A DNA stretch of 7,692 nucleotides from Halobacteriales archaeon SW_9_67_25 (GCA_003022745.1 PXSU01000111.1:1-7692); one strand, 5' to 3'; positions 1 through 6,091 are shown, numbered from the stretch's first letter. Made by a program: numbers and translations. Notes: generated by a model from the letters alone, not told the origin.

Positions 1-39
1 CTGCGCGGTCGACCTGGAAAATAGCGACAGCAATCCGTC

Positions 40-231
40 TCAGGCAAGCAGGAACGGGAGGCCGAACGTGACAGCGAGTCCGACCAGCAGGACGCTGTAC
101 CCGAAGATGACCTGTCCCATGGTGTAGTCGTTCTGTGGCGCCGTACTCCGCAGTGGCGGTTCACGCTCTGGCGGCCCCGGCGATTCGGGATCGTAGTCCG
201 GGCGCTCCTCCCCGTGGTGGTCGTCAGCCAT
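40..231 (-). CDS. Small single-span haloarchaeal membrane protein (63 aa)
   Basis: The protein has two parts. Residues 1-37 are hydrophilic, rich in Asp, Glu, His and Pro (start MADDHHGEERPDYD). Residues 39-62 form one hydrophobic segment (VIFGYSVLLVGLAVTFGLPF) ending almost at the C-terminus, so it should be a tail-anchored or single-pass membrane protein. The frame can be extended upstream to 297, but I chose the ATG at 231 because MADDHH is a typical haloarchaeal start and the upstream extension is not acidic. The layout (acidic, Pro-rich head, a STAPQ-type motif, then a TM helix with VGL and TFG) matches small haloarchaeal membrane proteins; from memory it may be DUF7550, but I am not certain of the number. 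Function is unknown. It lies 83 bases downstream of the lipoprotein gene on the same strand and could be co-transcribed with it. No convincing promoter of its own is visible; a weak GATACA lies near 261-266. Confidence 0.75.
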   Translation of the reverse strand: MADDHHGEERPDYDPESPGPPEREPPLRSTAPQNDYTMGQVIFGYSVLLVGLAVTFGLPFLLA

Positions 232-314
232 GGTCGGGTTTGACTGCCCGCTCACTTCGGTGTATCGGAATATCCCGGAGGGGAAAGCAGGCGGCATCTG
301 CCATCCCCGCGCCG

Positions 315-977
315 CTACAGACTCAGAGCGTTCTCGAAGATGGTGGGGCTGACCATGCGAAGCGGGGGGACGCGGAGTTCCTCCGAGAGCGTCTCCATCT
401 CCCCGATCAGGCCCCTCGCGTCCTCGAAGCGCCCGTCCTGGGCGGCCCGTGCGGCCTCGACACCGAGTTCCGCGAACGGGAGCAGGTACTGCCTGACCTG
501 TCCCAGGGCTTCCTCGGCCAGTTCGCGCGCCCCGGACGTGCCCGTCTCGGCTGCGATCTCTCCGGCGCGCTCGAAGTGCGTGATCGCCGCCTCGGCCGAC
601 TCGACAGCCTGACTGTACTTGAGCTCTGCCCCCTGATACTTCCGGTTGGTGAACCCGTCGCGGGCGACCCTGACGGCCTCGTCGTACTCGGTTCGCTGGC
701 CGAATCCCGCCCTGTAGGCACCGAGCGCGGCCTTCCGGCGCTCGACGCTCGGCGTCGCGGTCGGCGTCGGGGTAGGTGTCGGTGTCGCGGTCGGTGGCGG
801 TGTCGGGGTCGGCATCGGGGTGAGTGTCGGCGGGCTATCGCTGGCTGTCGCGGTTCCTGGCTCCGACGTCGGTGTGGGCGTTGGGGTGCTGTCTCCGGTT
901 CCCGCACTACCGGGACAGCCCGCCAGTAGCGCGGCGAGGAGGGCGCCAGATTCCGCGAGGACGTGGCGGCGGTTCAT
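315..977 (-). CDS. Tat-type lipoprotein with Pro/Thr-rich stalk (220 aa), unknown function
   Basis: The N-terminus MNRRHVLAESGALLAALLAGC is a lipoprotein signal with a twin arginine (R3-R4), a short hydrophobic core and an LAGC lipobox, so C21 is the expected lipid-modified residue after cleavage. Haloarchaea commonly send lipoproteins through the Tat pathway. Residues 31-77 are almost only Thr and Pro with some Ser and Ala (TPTPTPT type), a likely extended and perhaps O-glycosylated stalk holding the domain off the surface. Residues 79-207 are charged, Ala-rich and look helical (for example ELAEEALGQVRQYLLPFAEL), suggesting a helical bundle on the outside of the cell. I recognise no enzyme motif or family. 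The start is supported by a promoter-like TTTA about 25 bases upstream. hisF is divergent, and a small membrane protein gene follows downstream. The call of a surface lipoprotein is firm; the role is open. Confidence 0.85.
   Translation of the reverse strand: MNRRHVLAESGALLAALLAGCPGSAGTGDSTPTPTPTSEPGTATASDSPPTLTPMPTPTPPPTATPTPTPTPTATPSVERRKAALGAYRAGFGQRTEYDEAVRVARDGFTNRKYQGAELKYSQAVESAEAAITHFERAGEIAAETGTSGARELAEEALGQVRQYLLPFAELGVEAARAAQDGRFEDARGLIGEMETLSEELRVPPLRMVSPTIFENALSL
747..887 (-). repeat. Low-complexity Thr-Pro coding repeat (lipoprotein stalk)
   Basis: This stretch encodes residues 31-77 of the lipoprotein. On the plus strand it appears as short degenerate units of GTCGGCGTCGGG and GGTGTCGGTGTC type. 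It is an in-frame Pro/Thr codon repeat that could vary in length between strains by slippage. It is not a CRISPR or intergenic repeat. Confidence 0.8.
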
Positions 978-997
978 GCCGAGGTATCAGCTCCGAG

Positions 998-1006
998 GGT
1001 AAAGAA
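998..1006 (-). promoter_or_regulatory. Likely TATA element of the lipoprotein gene
   Basis: On the minus strand this reads TTCTTTACC. The TTTA core lies about 25 bases before the ATG at 977, the spacing expected when haloarchaeal transcription starts at or next to the start codon (leaderless mRNA). No Shine-Dalgarno sequence precedes the ATG. Confidence 0.5.
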
Positions 1007-1034
1007 CCTGTCGCGCCGCCGCTGTCCACGATAG

Positions 1035-1063
1035 AAAGGCATAGGTGCCGGCCTCGGCTACAC
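1035..1063 (+). promoter_or_regulatory. Tentative hisF promoter region
   Basis: Two weak AT-containing elements precede hisF: AAAGGCATAGG (1035-1045), which would give a leader of roughly 15 bases, and CTACAC (1058-1063), centred 25 bases before the ATG and fitting a leaderless transcript. Neither is a good match to a haloarchaeal TATA box, so the choice is open. Confidence 0.25.
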
Positions 1064-1084
1064 CCGGCAGACTAATCGTCTCGC

Positions 1085-1900
1085 ATGGCACTCACGAAAC
1101 GCATCATTCCCTGTATCGACGTCGACCTCGACGAGGACGGCCAGGCCGCAGTCTACACGGGCGTCAACTTCGAGGACCTCGAATACACGGGTGACCCGGT
1201 GGAGATGGCAAAGCGATACAACGAGGCCGGCGCCGACGAGTTCGTCTTCCTGGACATCACCGCCAGCGCGGAGGGCCGGGAGACGATGCTCGACACCGTG
1301 GGGGCGGTCGCCGACGAGGTGTTCATCCCCCTGACCGTCGGCGGCGGCATCCGCACCCGCGCGGACATCAAGGAAACACTCCGTGCCGGCGCGGACAAGG
1401 TGTCGATCAACACGGGTGCCCTGCAAAATCCCGCCCTCGTCGACGAGGGTGCCCGGGCCTTCGGCAGCCAGTGCATCGTCATCTCCGTCGACGCCCACCG
1501 GCGCTACGACGACGCGGGCGAGTACTACACCCGGGTCGACGGGGAGTCCTGCTGGTTCGAGTGTACGGTCAAGGGCGGCCGCGAGGGGACGGGCCGGGAC
1601 ATCGTCGAGTGGGCCCGGACGGCCGAACGCCGCGGCGCGGGCGAACTGTTCGTCAACTCTATCGACGCCGACGGCACCAAGGACGGCTACGACATCCCGC
1701 TGATGGAGGCTGTCTGTGACGCCGTCTCGACGCCGGTCATCGCCTCCTCGGGCTGTGGCGGGCCGGAACACGCCTACGAGGTCTTCACCGAGGCCGACGC
1801 GGACGCCGCACTCGCGGCCTCTATCTTCCACTTCGGTGAGTACTCTATCCGGGAGACGAAGGAGTATCTGGCCGAGCGCGACATCCCCGTCCGACTGTAG
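1085..1900 (+). CDS. hisF: Imidazole glycerol phosphate synthase, cyclase subunit HisF
   Basis: HisF is the synthase half of the HisH-HisF complex in the cytoplasm. It uses ammonia released from glutamine by HisH to turn PRFAR into imidazole glycerol phosphate (histidine pathway) and AICAR (recycled to purines). At 271 aa it is slightly longer than most family members, and the (beta/alpha)8 signatures are present: [10 protein letters not shown] (5-14) with the expected catalytic Asp D12, [29 protein letters not shown] (84-90), GADKVSIN (102-109), VISVDAHR with the second catalytic Asp D136, [28 protein letters not shown] and [14 protein letters not shown]. The phosphate-loop segment is ASSGCGG where Thermotoga HisF has ASGGAG; from memory this is a usual haloarchaeal variant. 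The start follows the family pattern ([10 protein letters not shown]). No other his gene is in the window, consistent with scattered his genes in haloarchaea. The next gene starts two bases after its stop and is probably co-transcribed. Confidence 0.97.
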   Translation: MALTKRIIPCIDVDLDEDGQAAVYTGVNFEDLEYTGDPVEMAKRYNEAGADEFVFLDITASAEGRETMLDTVGAVADEVFIPLTVGGGIRTRADIKETLRAGADKVSINTGALQNPALVDEGARAFGSQCIVISVDAHRRYDDAGEYYTRVDGESCWFECTVKGGREGTGRDIVEWARTAERRGAGELFVNSIDADGTKDGYDIPLMEAVCDAVSTPVIASSGCGGPEHAYEVFTEADADAALAASIFHFGEYSIRETKEYLAERDIPVRL

Positions 1901-1902
1901 CG

Positions 1903-2370
1903 ATGGCCGACGACAAGCGGAGCACGTTCCTGGTCACGAACGTCGACGAGAAGGCGGCCGTTCTCCGCGATGTCACTGACGGGCAGGTCCACACGCTGGC
2001 CGACCCTCCCCAACTGGAAACCGACGAGATTCTGGAGGCGACACTCCGGCCGGAACCGCCGATGGCGGTGACCTGGCAGCTGGTCGACGTCGACCGCCGG
2101 TGGACCATCCCACTCGAGGAGAGCCCCGAACGGCCCACGCGCCAGGAACGGGACATTGCCGCCGACCAGGCTGTCGGCGAGGTGACACGCAGGGACCGTG
2201 CCGGCGAGGGTGAACTCCACGTCATCTCGGTTCCCCCGGGCGAGACGGCTGGGGCGGTTGCCGACGTCCTCGACGACGAAGCCACGCTCGCCCGCGCCGC
2301 GCGCCTGAGCGTCTCCCGTGTCGAGGTCCGCGCGGCCGAGGGCATGGTGAGCGTTCGCTACATGCCGTAG
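1903..2370 (+). CDS. Haloarchaeal conserved protein, DUF5812 type (155 aa)
   Basis: A soluble, acidic protein with no signal peptide, membrane segment or cysteine. It has two apparent parts. Residues 6-70 look beta-rich and resemble a small OB- or TRAM-like barrel (STFLVTNVDEKAAVLRDVTDGQVHTL, then a block rich in Pro and Val ending in DVDRRWTIP). After a linker, residues 82-153 contain IAADQAVGEV, GELHVISVP, an Ala- and Asp-rich helix (AVADVLDDEATLARAARL) and a closing strand pair (VSRVEVRAAEGMVSVRYMP). From memory this pattern matches DUF5812, a family confined to haloarchaea; no function is known to me. The ATG lies two bases after the hisF stop with no Shine-Dalgarno sequence, so translation may be coupled to hisF. 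The barrel-like reading is inference from the strand pattern only. Confidence 0.85.
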   Translation: MADDKRSTFLVTNVDEKAAVLRDVTDGQVHTLADPPQLETDEILEATLRPEPPMAVTWQLVDVDRRWTIPLEESPERPTRQERDIAADQAVGEVTRRDRAGEGELHVISVPPGETAGAVADVLDDEATLARAARLSVSRVEVRAAEGMVSVRYMP

Positions 2371-2427
2371 ACCCAGCGAGGGCGCGCCACACGCCGGGCC
2401 CCGCGACAGCGACCGGTCCGGGTTCAG

Positions 2428-2763
2428 TTAGACTGTCGGACCGTCGGCACTCTGCACCTTCCACCCACCCTGGATGTCGCAGGCCTCACGGACCGAGAAC
2501 TCGAAGGTAGTCTCGTCGGTCAGTCGCTGGCCCCCCGCGACGGATTCGACGCGCAACGGGACGTCCAGCGTGTCGCCACAGCAACCGACGCCGACGAACT
2601 CCTCCCAGACGTCGCCCACGCTGGCGGTGTCGTGTGCCTTCGTCAGGTACGCCCGGAACGGCGACCCCTCGACCGTGTCGCGACCCCACTCGGAGAGGTC
2701 TGCGGGATACGAGACGACGACGTGTGACGCTGGCGTGTCGCTGGCGGCTGCCTCGTCTGTCAT
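2428..2763 (-). CDS. Haloarchaeal hypothetical protein with GCCG motif (111 aa)
   Basis: I do not recognise the function. The protein is soluble and acidic, without signal peptide or membrane segment. After a disordered start (MTDEAAASDTPAS) comes a strand HVVVSYPADLSEWGRD, a helical part (FRAYLTKAHD, DVWEEFVGV), then the motif VGVGCCGDTLDVPLRVESV with adjacent C61 and C62, a beta-like part, and EACDIQGGWKVQ with C95. Three cysteines in 111 residues is many for a haloarchaeal protein and suggests metal binding, a redox role or a structural site. The open frame continues upstream to 2850, but the ATG at 2763 is chosen because a TATA-like element lies about 25 bases before it and the upstream extension overlaps the secF start. 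It is divergent from secF, sharing an 85-base promoter region, and convergent with the DUF5812 gene (57-base gap without a T-run terminator). Confidence 0.8.
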   Translation of the reverse strand: MTDEAAASDTPASHVVVSYPADLSEWGRDTVEGSPFRAYLTKAHDTASVGDVWEEFVGVGCCGDTLDVPLRVESVAGGQRLTDETTFEFSVREACDIQGGWKVQSADGPTV

Positions 2764-2783
2764 GGAGTTCGTTGGAGCCAGGC

Positions 2784-2792
2784 GGGTATAGG
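2784..2792 (-). promoter_or_regulatory. TATA element of the GCCG-protein gene
   Basis: On the minus strand it reads CCTATACCC. Its TATA core lies about 25 bases before the ATG at 2763, fitting a leaderless transcript. It is back to back with the secF promoter, about 30 bases away. Confidence 0.55.
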
Positions 2793-2816
2793 AGTTGCGC
2801 GACACGTCAAAGGGAA

Positions 2817-2827
2817 GGCTTATTCGG
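2817..2827 (+). promoter_or_regulatory. TATA element of the secF-secD operon
   Basis: GGCTTATTCGG, with the TTATT core centred about 27 bases before the secF ATG at 2849. This spacing supports both that ATG (instead of the frame opening at 2795) and a leaderless mRNA. No Shine-Dalgarno sequence is present. Confidence 0.6.
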
Positions 2828-2848
2828 GGCGCTCTCACACGCACCGCC

Positions 2849-3688
2849 ATGGTCGAGTTCGATGTACGGGACGTGGACTACGAGAAGTATTCGAACCGCC
2901 AGCTAGCGGCGGTTCCACTCGCCGTTCTCGTGGTCGCGTTGGCCGTCATCGGTGCGTGGTGGGCACTCACCGGGGTACCGGTCGACCGTGGCCTCGAATT
3001 CACGGGCGGGACCGAGGTCCAGTTCTCCGCCGACGATTCCATCGAGGACGTCAGAGCCAACATCGAGGGCGTGGACGTCGCATCGATCCAGCCTGCGACG
3101 ACCGGGAACACCTTCATACTGACCACGCAGTCGACGGACACCGACGCGGTCGAGTCGGCCGTCGAGCGGGCGGGCTACGAGGTCGAACAGGTCCAGGGAC
3201 GGTCGGCGAGTTTCGGCGGGAGTTCCCAGCGCCAGGCGCTTGCCGGCCTCGGCGTCGCGTTTCTCGGGATGAGCGTCCTCGTCTTCCTGATGTTCCGGAC
3301 GTTCGTCCCCTCGATTGCGGTCGTCCTCTCGGCGTTTTCCGACATCATGATCCCGGTCGCCCTGATGAACCTGCTCGGCATCGAGTTGAGTCTGGGGACC
3401 GTCGCTGCTCTCCTGATGCTCATCGGGTACTCCGTGGACTCGGATATCCTTCTCAACAATCACATCCTCAGACGGACGGGTGGGTTCTACGAGAGCACCT
3501 ACCGTGCGATGCGGACCTCGCTGACCGCGATGATCGTCATGACGGCCGTCGCCACCCTGTTCGGGATTCCGCTGCTCCCCGACATCGGGCTCGTTCTCGT
3601 GTTCGGGCTCGCGACCGACCTGATGAACACCTACATGATGAACGTGAGCCTGCTCCGCTATTACAAGTACGAGGGGATCGGCTCATGA
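2849..3688 (+). CDS. secF: Protein export membrane protein SecF
   Basis: SecF pairs with SecD beside the SecYE translocon and is thought to help pull or release exported proteins on the outer side using the ion gradient. At 279 aa it has the usual six-span layout. TM1 is about 18-40. The first extracellular domain (41-128) begins with the family motif GLEFTGGTEV (48-57). A bundle follows: TM2 130-149, TM3 153-175, TM4 180-202, TM5 222-241 and TM6 244-266. TM4 holds GYSVDSDILL (193-202) with D197 and D199. R222 at the start of TM5 (MRTSLTAMIV) sits where bacterial SecF has a conserved Arg important for ion-coupled function. There are no cysteines. The start MVEFDVRDVDYEKYSN is typical of haloarchaeal SecF. 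The order secF before secD is the reverse of the E. coli order, and the stop codon overlaps the secD start in ATGA. Confidence 0.96.
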   Translation: MVEFDVRDVDYEKYSNRQLAAVPLAVLVVALAVIGAWWALTGVPVDRGLEFTGGTEVQFSADDSIEDVRANIEGVDVASIQPATTGNTFILTTQSTDTDAVESAVERAGYEVEQVQGRSASFGGSSQRQALAGLGVAFLGMSVLVFLMFRTFVPSIAVVLSAFSDIMIPVALMNLLGIELSLGTVAALLMLIGYSVDSDILLNNHILRRTGGFYESTYRAMRTSLTAMIVMTAVATLFGIPLLPDIGLVLVFGLATDLMNTYMMNVSLLRYYKYEGIGS

Positions 3689-5262
3689 ACGTCAGGGACA
3701 ACTGGCGCATCGTCTTCCTGGCCGTTCTGGTCGTGCTGAGCGGGGTTGCCCTCTTCGCGCCCGGCGACGGGAGCGGCGCGGAGGGCAACGAATCGGTCGC
3801 GGTCTCGACGGACCCGACGAACCTCGAGTACGGGCTCGAACTCTCCGGCGGCACCCGCCTGCGGGCCCAGCTCGACGGGATGACCGCCGAGAACGTCGGA
3901 TTCGGCGTGAACGACACGCGGGAGATACGCCGGGCCGTGGCGGAGGAACTCGGCCTCCGTCCGGTCGACGTGACCGTCAGGTCCCGAGGCCCGGACTCCG
4001 GGACCGTCGAGGTGTTCACCGAGAACGTCACCGAACGGGAGTTCCGGCGCGCTCTCGAGACCGCGGGGACCGACACCTCCTCCGTCGAGATCAGGTCCGG
4101 CGTCACCCAGGAGACGATGGACACCGCGCGGGGCGTTCTCGACCGCCGGATCAACCAGGGCGGGCTGACGGGCGGTGGCGCGACGGTCGTGCGGTCGGCC
4201 ACGGGCGAGAACTTCCTCGTCATCGAGGTACCCAACGCCAACCGCTCGGAGGTGCTCGACATAATCGGCGATCCGGGCCGGGTCCAGGTGGTCGCCGGGT
4301 ACCCCGTCGAGACTGACAACGGCACCGGCTATGAGAGCCAGGCGATCCTTACCCAGGGCGACTTTACGCAGATCAGCCCGGCACGGCAGGGCGAGGAGGG
4401 CCAGCCCCCGTTCGTCCAGGTGACGCTGACCGAGTCGGCCGCCGAGCGCTACGTCGAGGTGATGAACGAGAACGGCTTCACGACCGAGGGCGTCGGACAG
4501 TGTCGCTGGCGACAGGACCGGGAGGACCCGGGCTGGTGTCTCTACACCGTCGTCGACGGCGAGACCACTTACGCGGCGAGCATGGGCGACGATCTCGCAC
4601 CGATCCTCCGGCCCGACGCCAACGGCGACGTCTCCTTTTATTCCAGCCCGACCTTCCTCATGCAGACGACGAACTTCTCGGAGGCCCAGGAGCTGAAACT
4701 CAACCTCGAATCGGGCGCCTTGCCGACGACCCTCGACATCCAGTCCGAGCTGTTTCTCGCGTCCAGTCTGGCCCAGAAGTTCAAGCCGCTCGCGCTGATC
4801 ACCGGGCTGGTCGCCTGGCTGGTCGTCAGCGGCGTCGTCTTCTACCGCTACCGCGAACTGAAAGTCGCAGTGCCGATGCTCCTGACTGCGATGGCCGAGG
4901 TGTGGCTGTTGCTCGGGTTCGCGGTCGCGGTCGGGCTGGCGCTGGACCTCTCGCACATCGCCGGGTTCATCGCCGTCATCGGGACCGGCGTCGACGACCT
5001 CATCATCATCGCCGACGAGATACTCCAGCGTGGCGAGATCAAGACCGGCCGCGTGTTCAAGAACCGCTTCCGGAAGGCCTTCTGGGTGATCGGCGCTGCC
5101 GCCGCGACGACAATCATCGCGATGAGCCCGCTCGCCGTGCTCAGCCTCGGCGACCTCCAGGGCTTTGCCATTGTCACCATCGTCGGCGTCCTCATCGGCG
5201 TCCTCATCACGCGGCCCGCATACGGTGACGTCCTCCGGAACCTGCTGCTCGAGGACGTCTAG
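3685..5262 (+). CDS. secD: Protein export membrane protein SecD
   Basis: The 525-residue partner of SecF. TM1 is at about 7-25. A large extracellular part (26-365) starts with YGLELSGGTRLRAQL (49-63), the D1-D6 type motif of the family, and includes a ferredoxin-like repeat region (about 68-185, with DTARGVLDRRINQGGLTGG). TM2-TM6 lie near 368-387, 397-420, 424-446, 463-487 and 491-511. TM4 contains GTGVDDLIIIADE (433-445); its D437 matches the Asp of the bacterial GxxVDxN motif implicated in ion coupling. GDLQGFAIVTIVG (489-501) is the conserved TM6 signature. Only two cysteines occur, C273 and C285, both predicted outside the membrane. The frame is open upstream to 2956, inside secF, but the ATG in the ATGA overlap is clearly the start, with a weak GAGGGG (3671-3676) before it. 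The stop overlaps the rnhB stop. Bacterial YajC and SecA are not encoded here, as expected for archaea. Confidence 0.96.
   Translation: MNVRDNWRIVFLAVLVVLSGVALFAPGDGSGAEGNESVAVSTDPTNLEYGLELSGGTRLRAQLDGMTAENVGFGVNDTREIRRAVAEELGLRPVDVTVRSRGPDSGTVEVFTENVTEREFRRALETAGTDTSSVEIRSGVTQETMDTARGVLDRRINQGGLTGGGATVVRSATGENFLVIEVPNANRSEVLDIIGDPGRVQVVAGYPVETDNGTGYESQAILTQGDFTQISPARQGEEGQPPFVQVTLTESAAERYVEVMNENGFTTEGVGQCRWRQDREDPGWCLYTVVDGETTYAASMGDDLAPILRPDANGDVSFYSSPTFLMQTTNFSEAQELKLNLESGALPTTLDIQSELFLASSLAQKFKPLALITGLVAWLVVSGVVFYRYRELKVAVPMLLTAMAEVWLLLGFAVAVGLALDLSHIAGFIAVIGTGVDDLIIIADEILQRGEIKTGRVFKNRFRKAFWVIGAAAATTIIAMSPLAVLSLGDLQGFAIVTIVGVLIGVLITRPAYGDVLRNLLLEDV
5259..5262. other. Convergent stop codons overlapping in CTAG (secD / rnhB)
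   Basis: The plus-strand TAG of secD (5260-5262) and the minus-strand TAG of rnhB (5261-5259) share one palindromic CTAG. There is no intergenic space, so transcripts of one gene that run past the stop are antisense to the other, and no terminator can lie between the two coding regions. Confidence 0.95.
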
Positions 5263-5894
5263 AACTCGCCCAGCGAGGACTGCTCGGCCGCCGCGAGGAC
5301 GTCCCGGCTGGTCCGCCAGGACTCGCGGGCACACTCGGGCAGTTCGCCGTGCTCGGCGACGAACTCCCGGAGAAACGTCCGCGTTTGCTCGTCGCCCGGG
5401 TAGCCGCTCCCGACCTCCCCGTACTCGGCGGCCAGCGACTCGACGTGGGCGTCCCGCTTGACCTTGGCGAGGATGCTGGCTGCGCTCACCGCCGGGTAGG
5501 TCTCGTCGGCACCGTGTTCGGCCCGCACATCGAGGGCTACCGGCACCGCGTCCGCGACGTTGCGCTCGAACCGGACGGCGTTCGTGTCGCCGGCGTCTGC
5601 GTACACTTCGTCGCCCTCCTCGGCGGCCGCCGCGAGGGCCTCGGCGTGGGCGGCGACCGTCAGCGCGTTCATGTCAGTCCCGGGGTCGTCGATCCGTGCC
5701 ACTGGTATCTCGGCGACGCCCACCGCGTCGGCCACATCGCGGATCGTCCGGGCCAGTTCCCGGCGCCGCTCGGGTGCCAGCGCCTTCGAGTCAGCGACAC
5801 CGTCGGGCAGGTCCTCGGGATCGACCCGCACTGCGGCGGCGAACATCGACCCCAGTACCGGTCCCTTGCCGGCCTCGTCGACACCGAGACGCAT
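5259..5894 (-). CDS. rnhB: Ribonuclease HII
   Basis: Cytoplasmic, metal-dependent endonuclease that cuts the RNA strand of RNA-DNA hybrids and nicks at single ribonucleotides embedded in DNA. At 211 aa it has normal archaeal length. The N-terminus MRLGVDEAGKGPVLGSM holds catalytic D6 and E7. DSKALAPERR (35-44) follows. VYADAGDTNAVRF supplies the third acidic residue (D100), and the block ADETYPAVSAASILAKVKRD supplies D130 with the conserved VSAASI.AKV.RD core. GSGYPGDEQTRTFL (162-175) is the usual C-terminal signature. The frame runs open upstream to 6119, but the ATG at 5894 puts the catalytic DEAG at the normal place near the start and has a T-rich element 27 bases upstream. It is the last gene of a minus-strand run pus10 - acidic ORF - rnhB and converges on secD with overlapping stop codons. 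Confidence 0.96.
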   Translation of the reverse strand: MRLGVDEAGKGPVLGSMFAAAVRVDPEDLPDGVADSKALAPERRRELARTIRDVADAVGVAEIPVARIDDPGTDMNALTVAAHAEALAAAAEEGDEVYADAGDTNAVRFERNVADAVPVALDVRAEHGADETYPAVSAASILAKVKRDAHVESLAAEYGEVGSGYPGDEQTRTFLREFVAEHGELPECARESWRTSRDVLAAAEQSSLGEF

Positions 5895-5917
5895 GGCTGT
5901 GCGGTTCGCGCCCCGCG

Positions 5918-5923
5918 AAAAAA
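5918..5923 (-). promoter_or_regulatory. T6 tract: rnhB promoter element and likely terminator of the acidic ORF
   Basis: On the minus strand this reads TTTTTT within GGTTTTTTCGCGG. It is centred about 27 bases before the rnhB ATG, the TATA position for a leaderless transcript. It also starts ten bases after the stop codon of the preceding small gene, where archaeal oligo-T terminators act. Confidence 0.5.
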
Positions 5924-5932
5924 CCGTTGTGG

Positions 5933-6091
5933 CTAGTCGTCCGCGACTTCGGGCGTCTCGATCTCCGGTTCCTCCATCTCCTCGATCTCGATTTCGGGCG
6001 TCTCGATCTCCTCGGCAGGTTCGTCGTCTTCCGTCTCGCGCTCCTCGATCCGCTCCCAGGGTGCCGTTCCGCGCTCGTAGTGGTGACACAT
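5933..6091 (-). CDS. Small highly acidic protein with internal repeat (52 aa)
   Basis: Function unknown. The N-terminus is MCHHYERGTAPWERIEERE; the Cys-His-His start could bind a metal. The rest is almost a polyacidic tail: roughly half of the residues from 15 onward are Glu or Asp, and the phrase EIETPE appears twice, separated by IEIEEMEEP. No membrane segment is present. The frame could begin at an ATG at 6121 (adding MCQSVADVDT), but the only good promoter element, the palindrome at 6122-6133, would start transcription near 6100, which excludes that ATG and supports the one at 6091. The gene lies 53 bases after pus10 and 38 bases before rnhB, all on the minus strand. From memory, haloarchaea carry several mini-proteins beginning MCHH, but I cannot name a family. 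Confidence 0.65.
   Translation of the reverse strand: MCHHYERGTAPWERIEERETEDDEPAEEIETPEIEIEEMEEPEIETPEVADD
5948..6011 (-). repeat. In-frame direct repeat pair inside the acidic ORF
   Basis: The 19-base string TTCGGGCGTCTCGATCTCC (plus strand) occurs at 5948-5966 and again at 5993-6011. The 45-base offset equals 15 codons, so both copies are read in the same frame and encode the repeated IETPE phrase. This suggests an internal duplication within the gene. Confidence 0.85.

Noticed and set aside
747..887. GTCGG-type short tandem repeats looking like an intergenic or CRISPR-like repeat
   Set aside because: The units are degenerate and in frame with the lipoprotein stalk, with no unique spacers.
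135..929. Plus-strand frame of 264 codons opposite the lipoprotein
   Set aside because: The minus-strand lipoprotein has a complete signal, lipobox and promoter. The plus frame ends in an Arg/Gly-rich run that is only the Thr-Pro codon repeat read backwards.
2371..2427. Palindromic bits (GGCGCGCC, GGGCCC, GACCGGTC) between convergent genes as a terminator
   Set aside because: They are short, separate GC palindromes of a kind expected in this composition and are not followed by a T tract on either strand.
2956..3684. N-terminal extension of the SecD frame into secF (768-codon frame)
   Set aside because: SecD starts at the ATGA overlap at 3685 with a normal first membrane segment; the upstream part is Arg-rich shadow of secF.
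3661..5334. Minus-strand open frame of 557 codons antisense to secD
   Set aside because: SecD is unmistakable on the plus strand. Long antisense frames are common in GC-rich DNA because stop codons are rare there; the translation has no recognisable motif and biased Arg/Asp/Gly composition.
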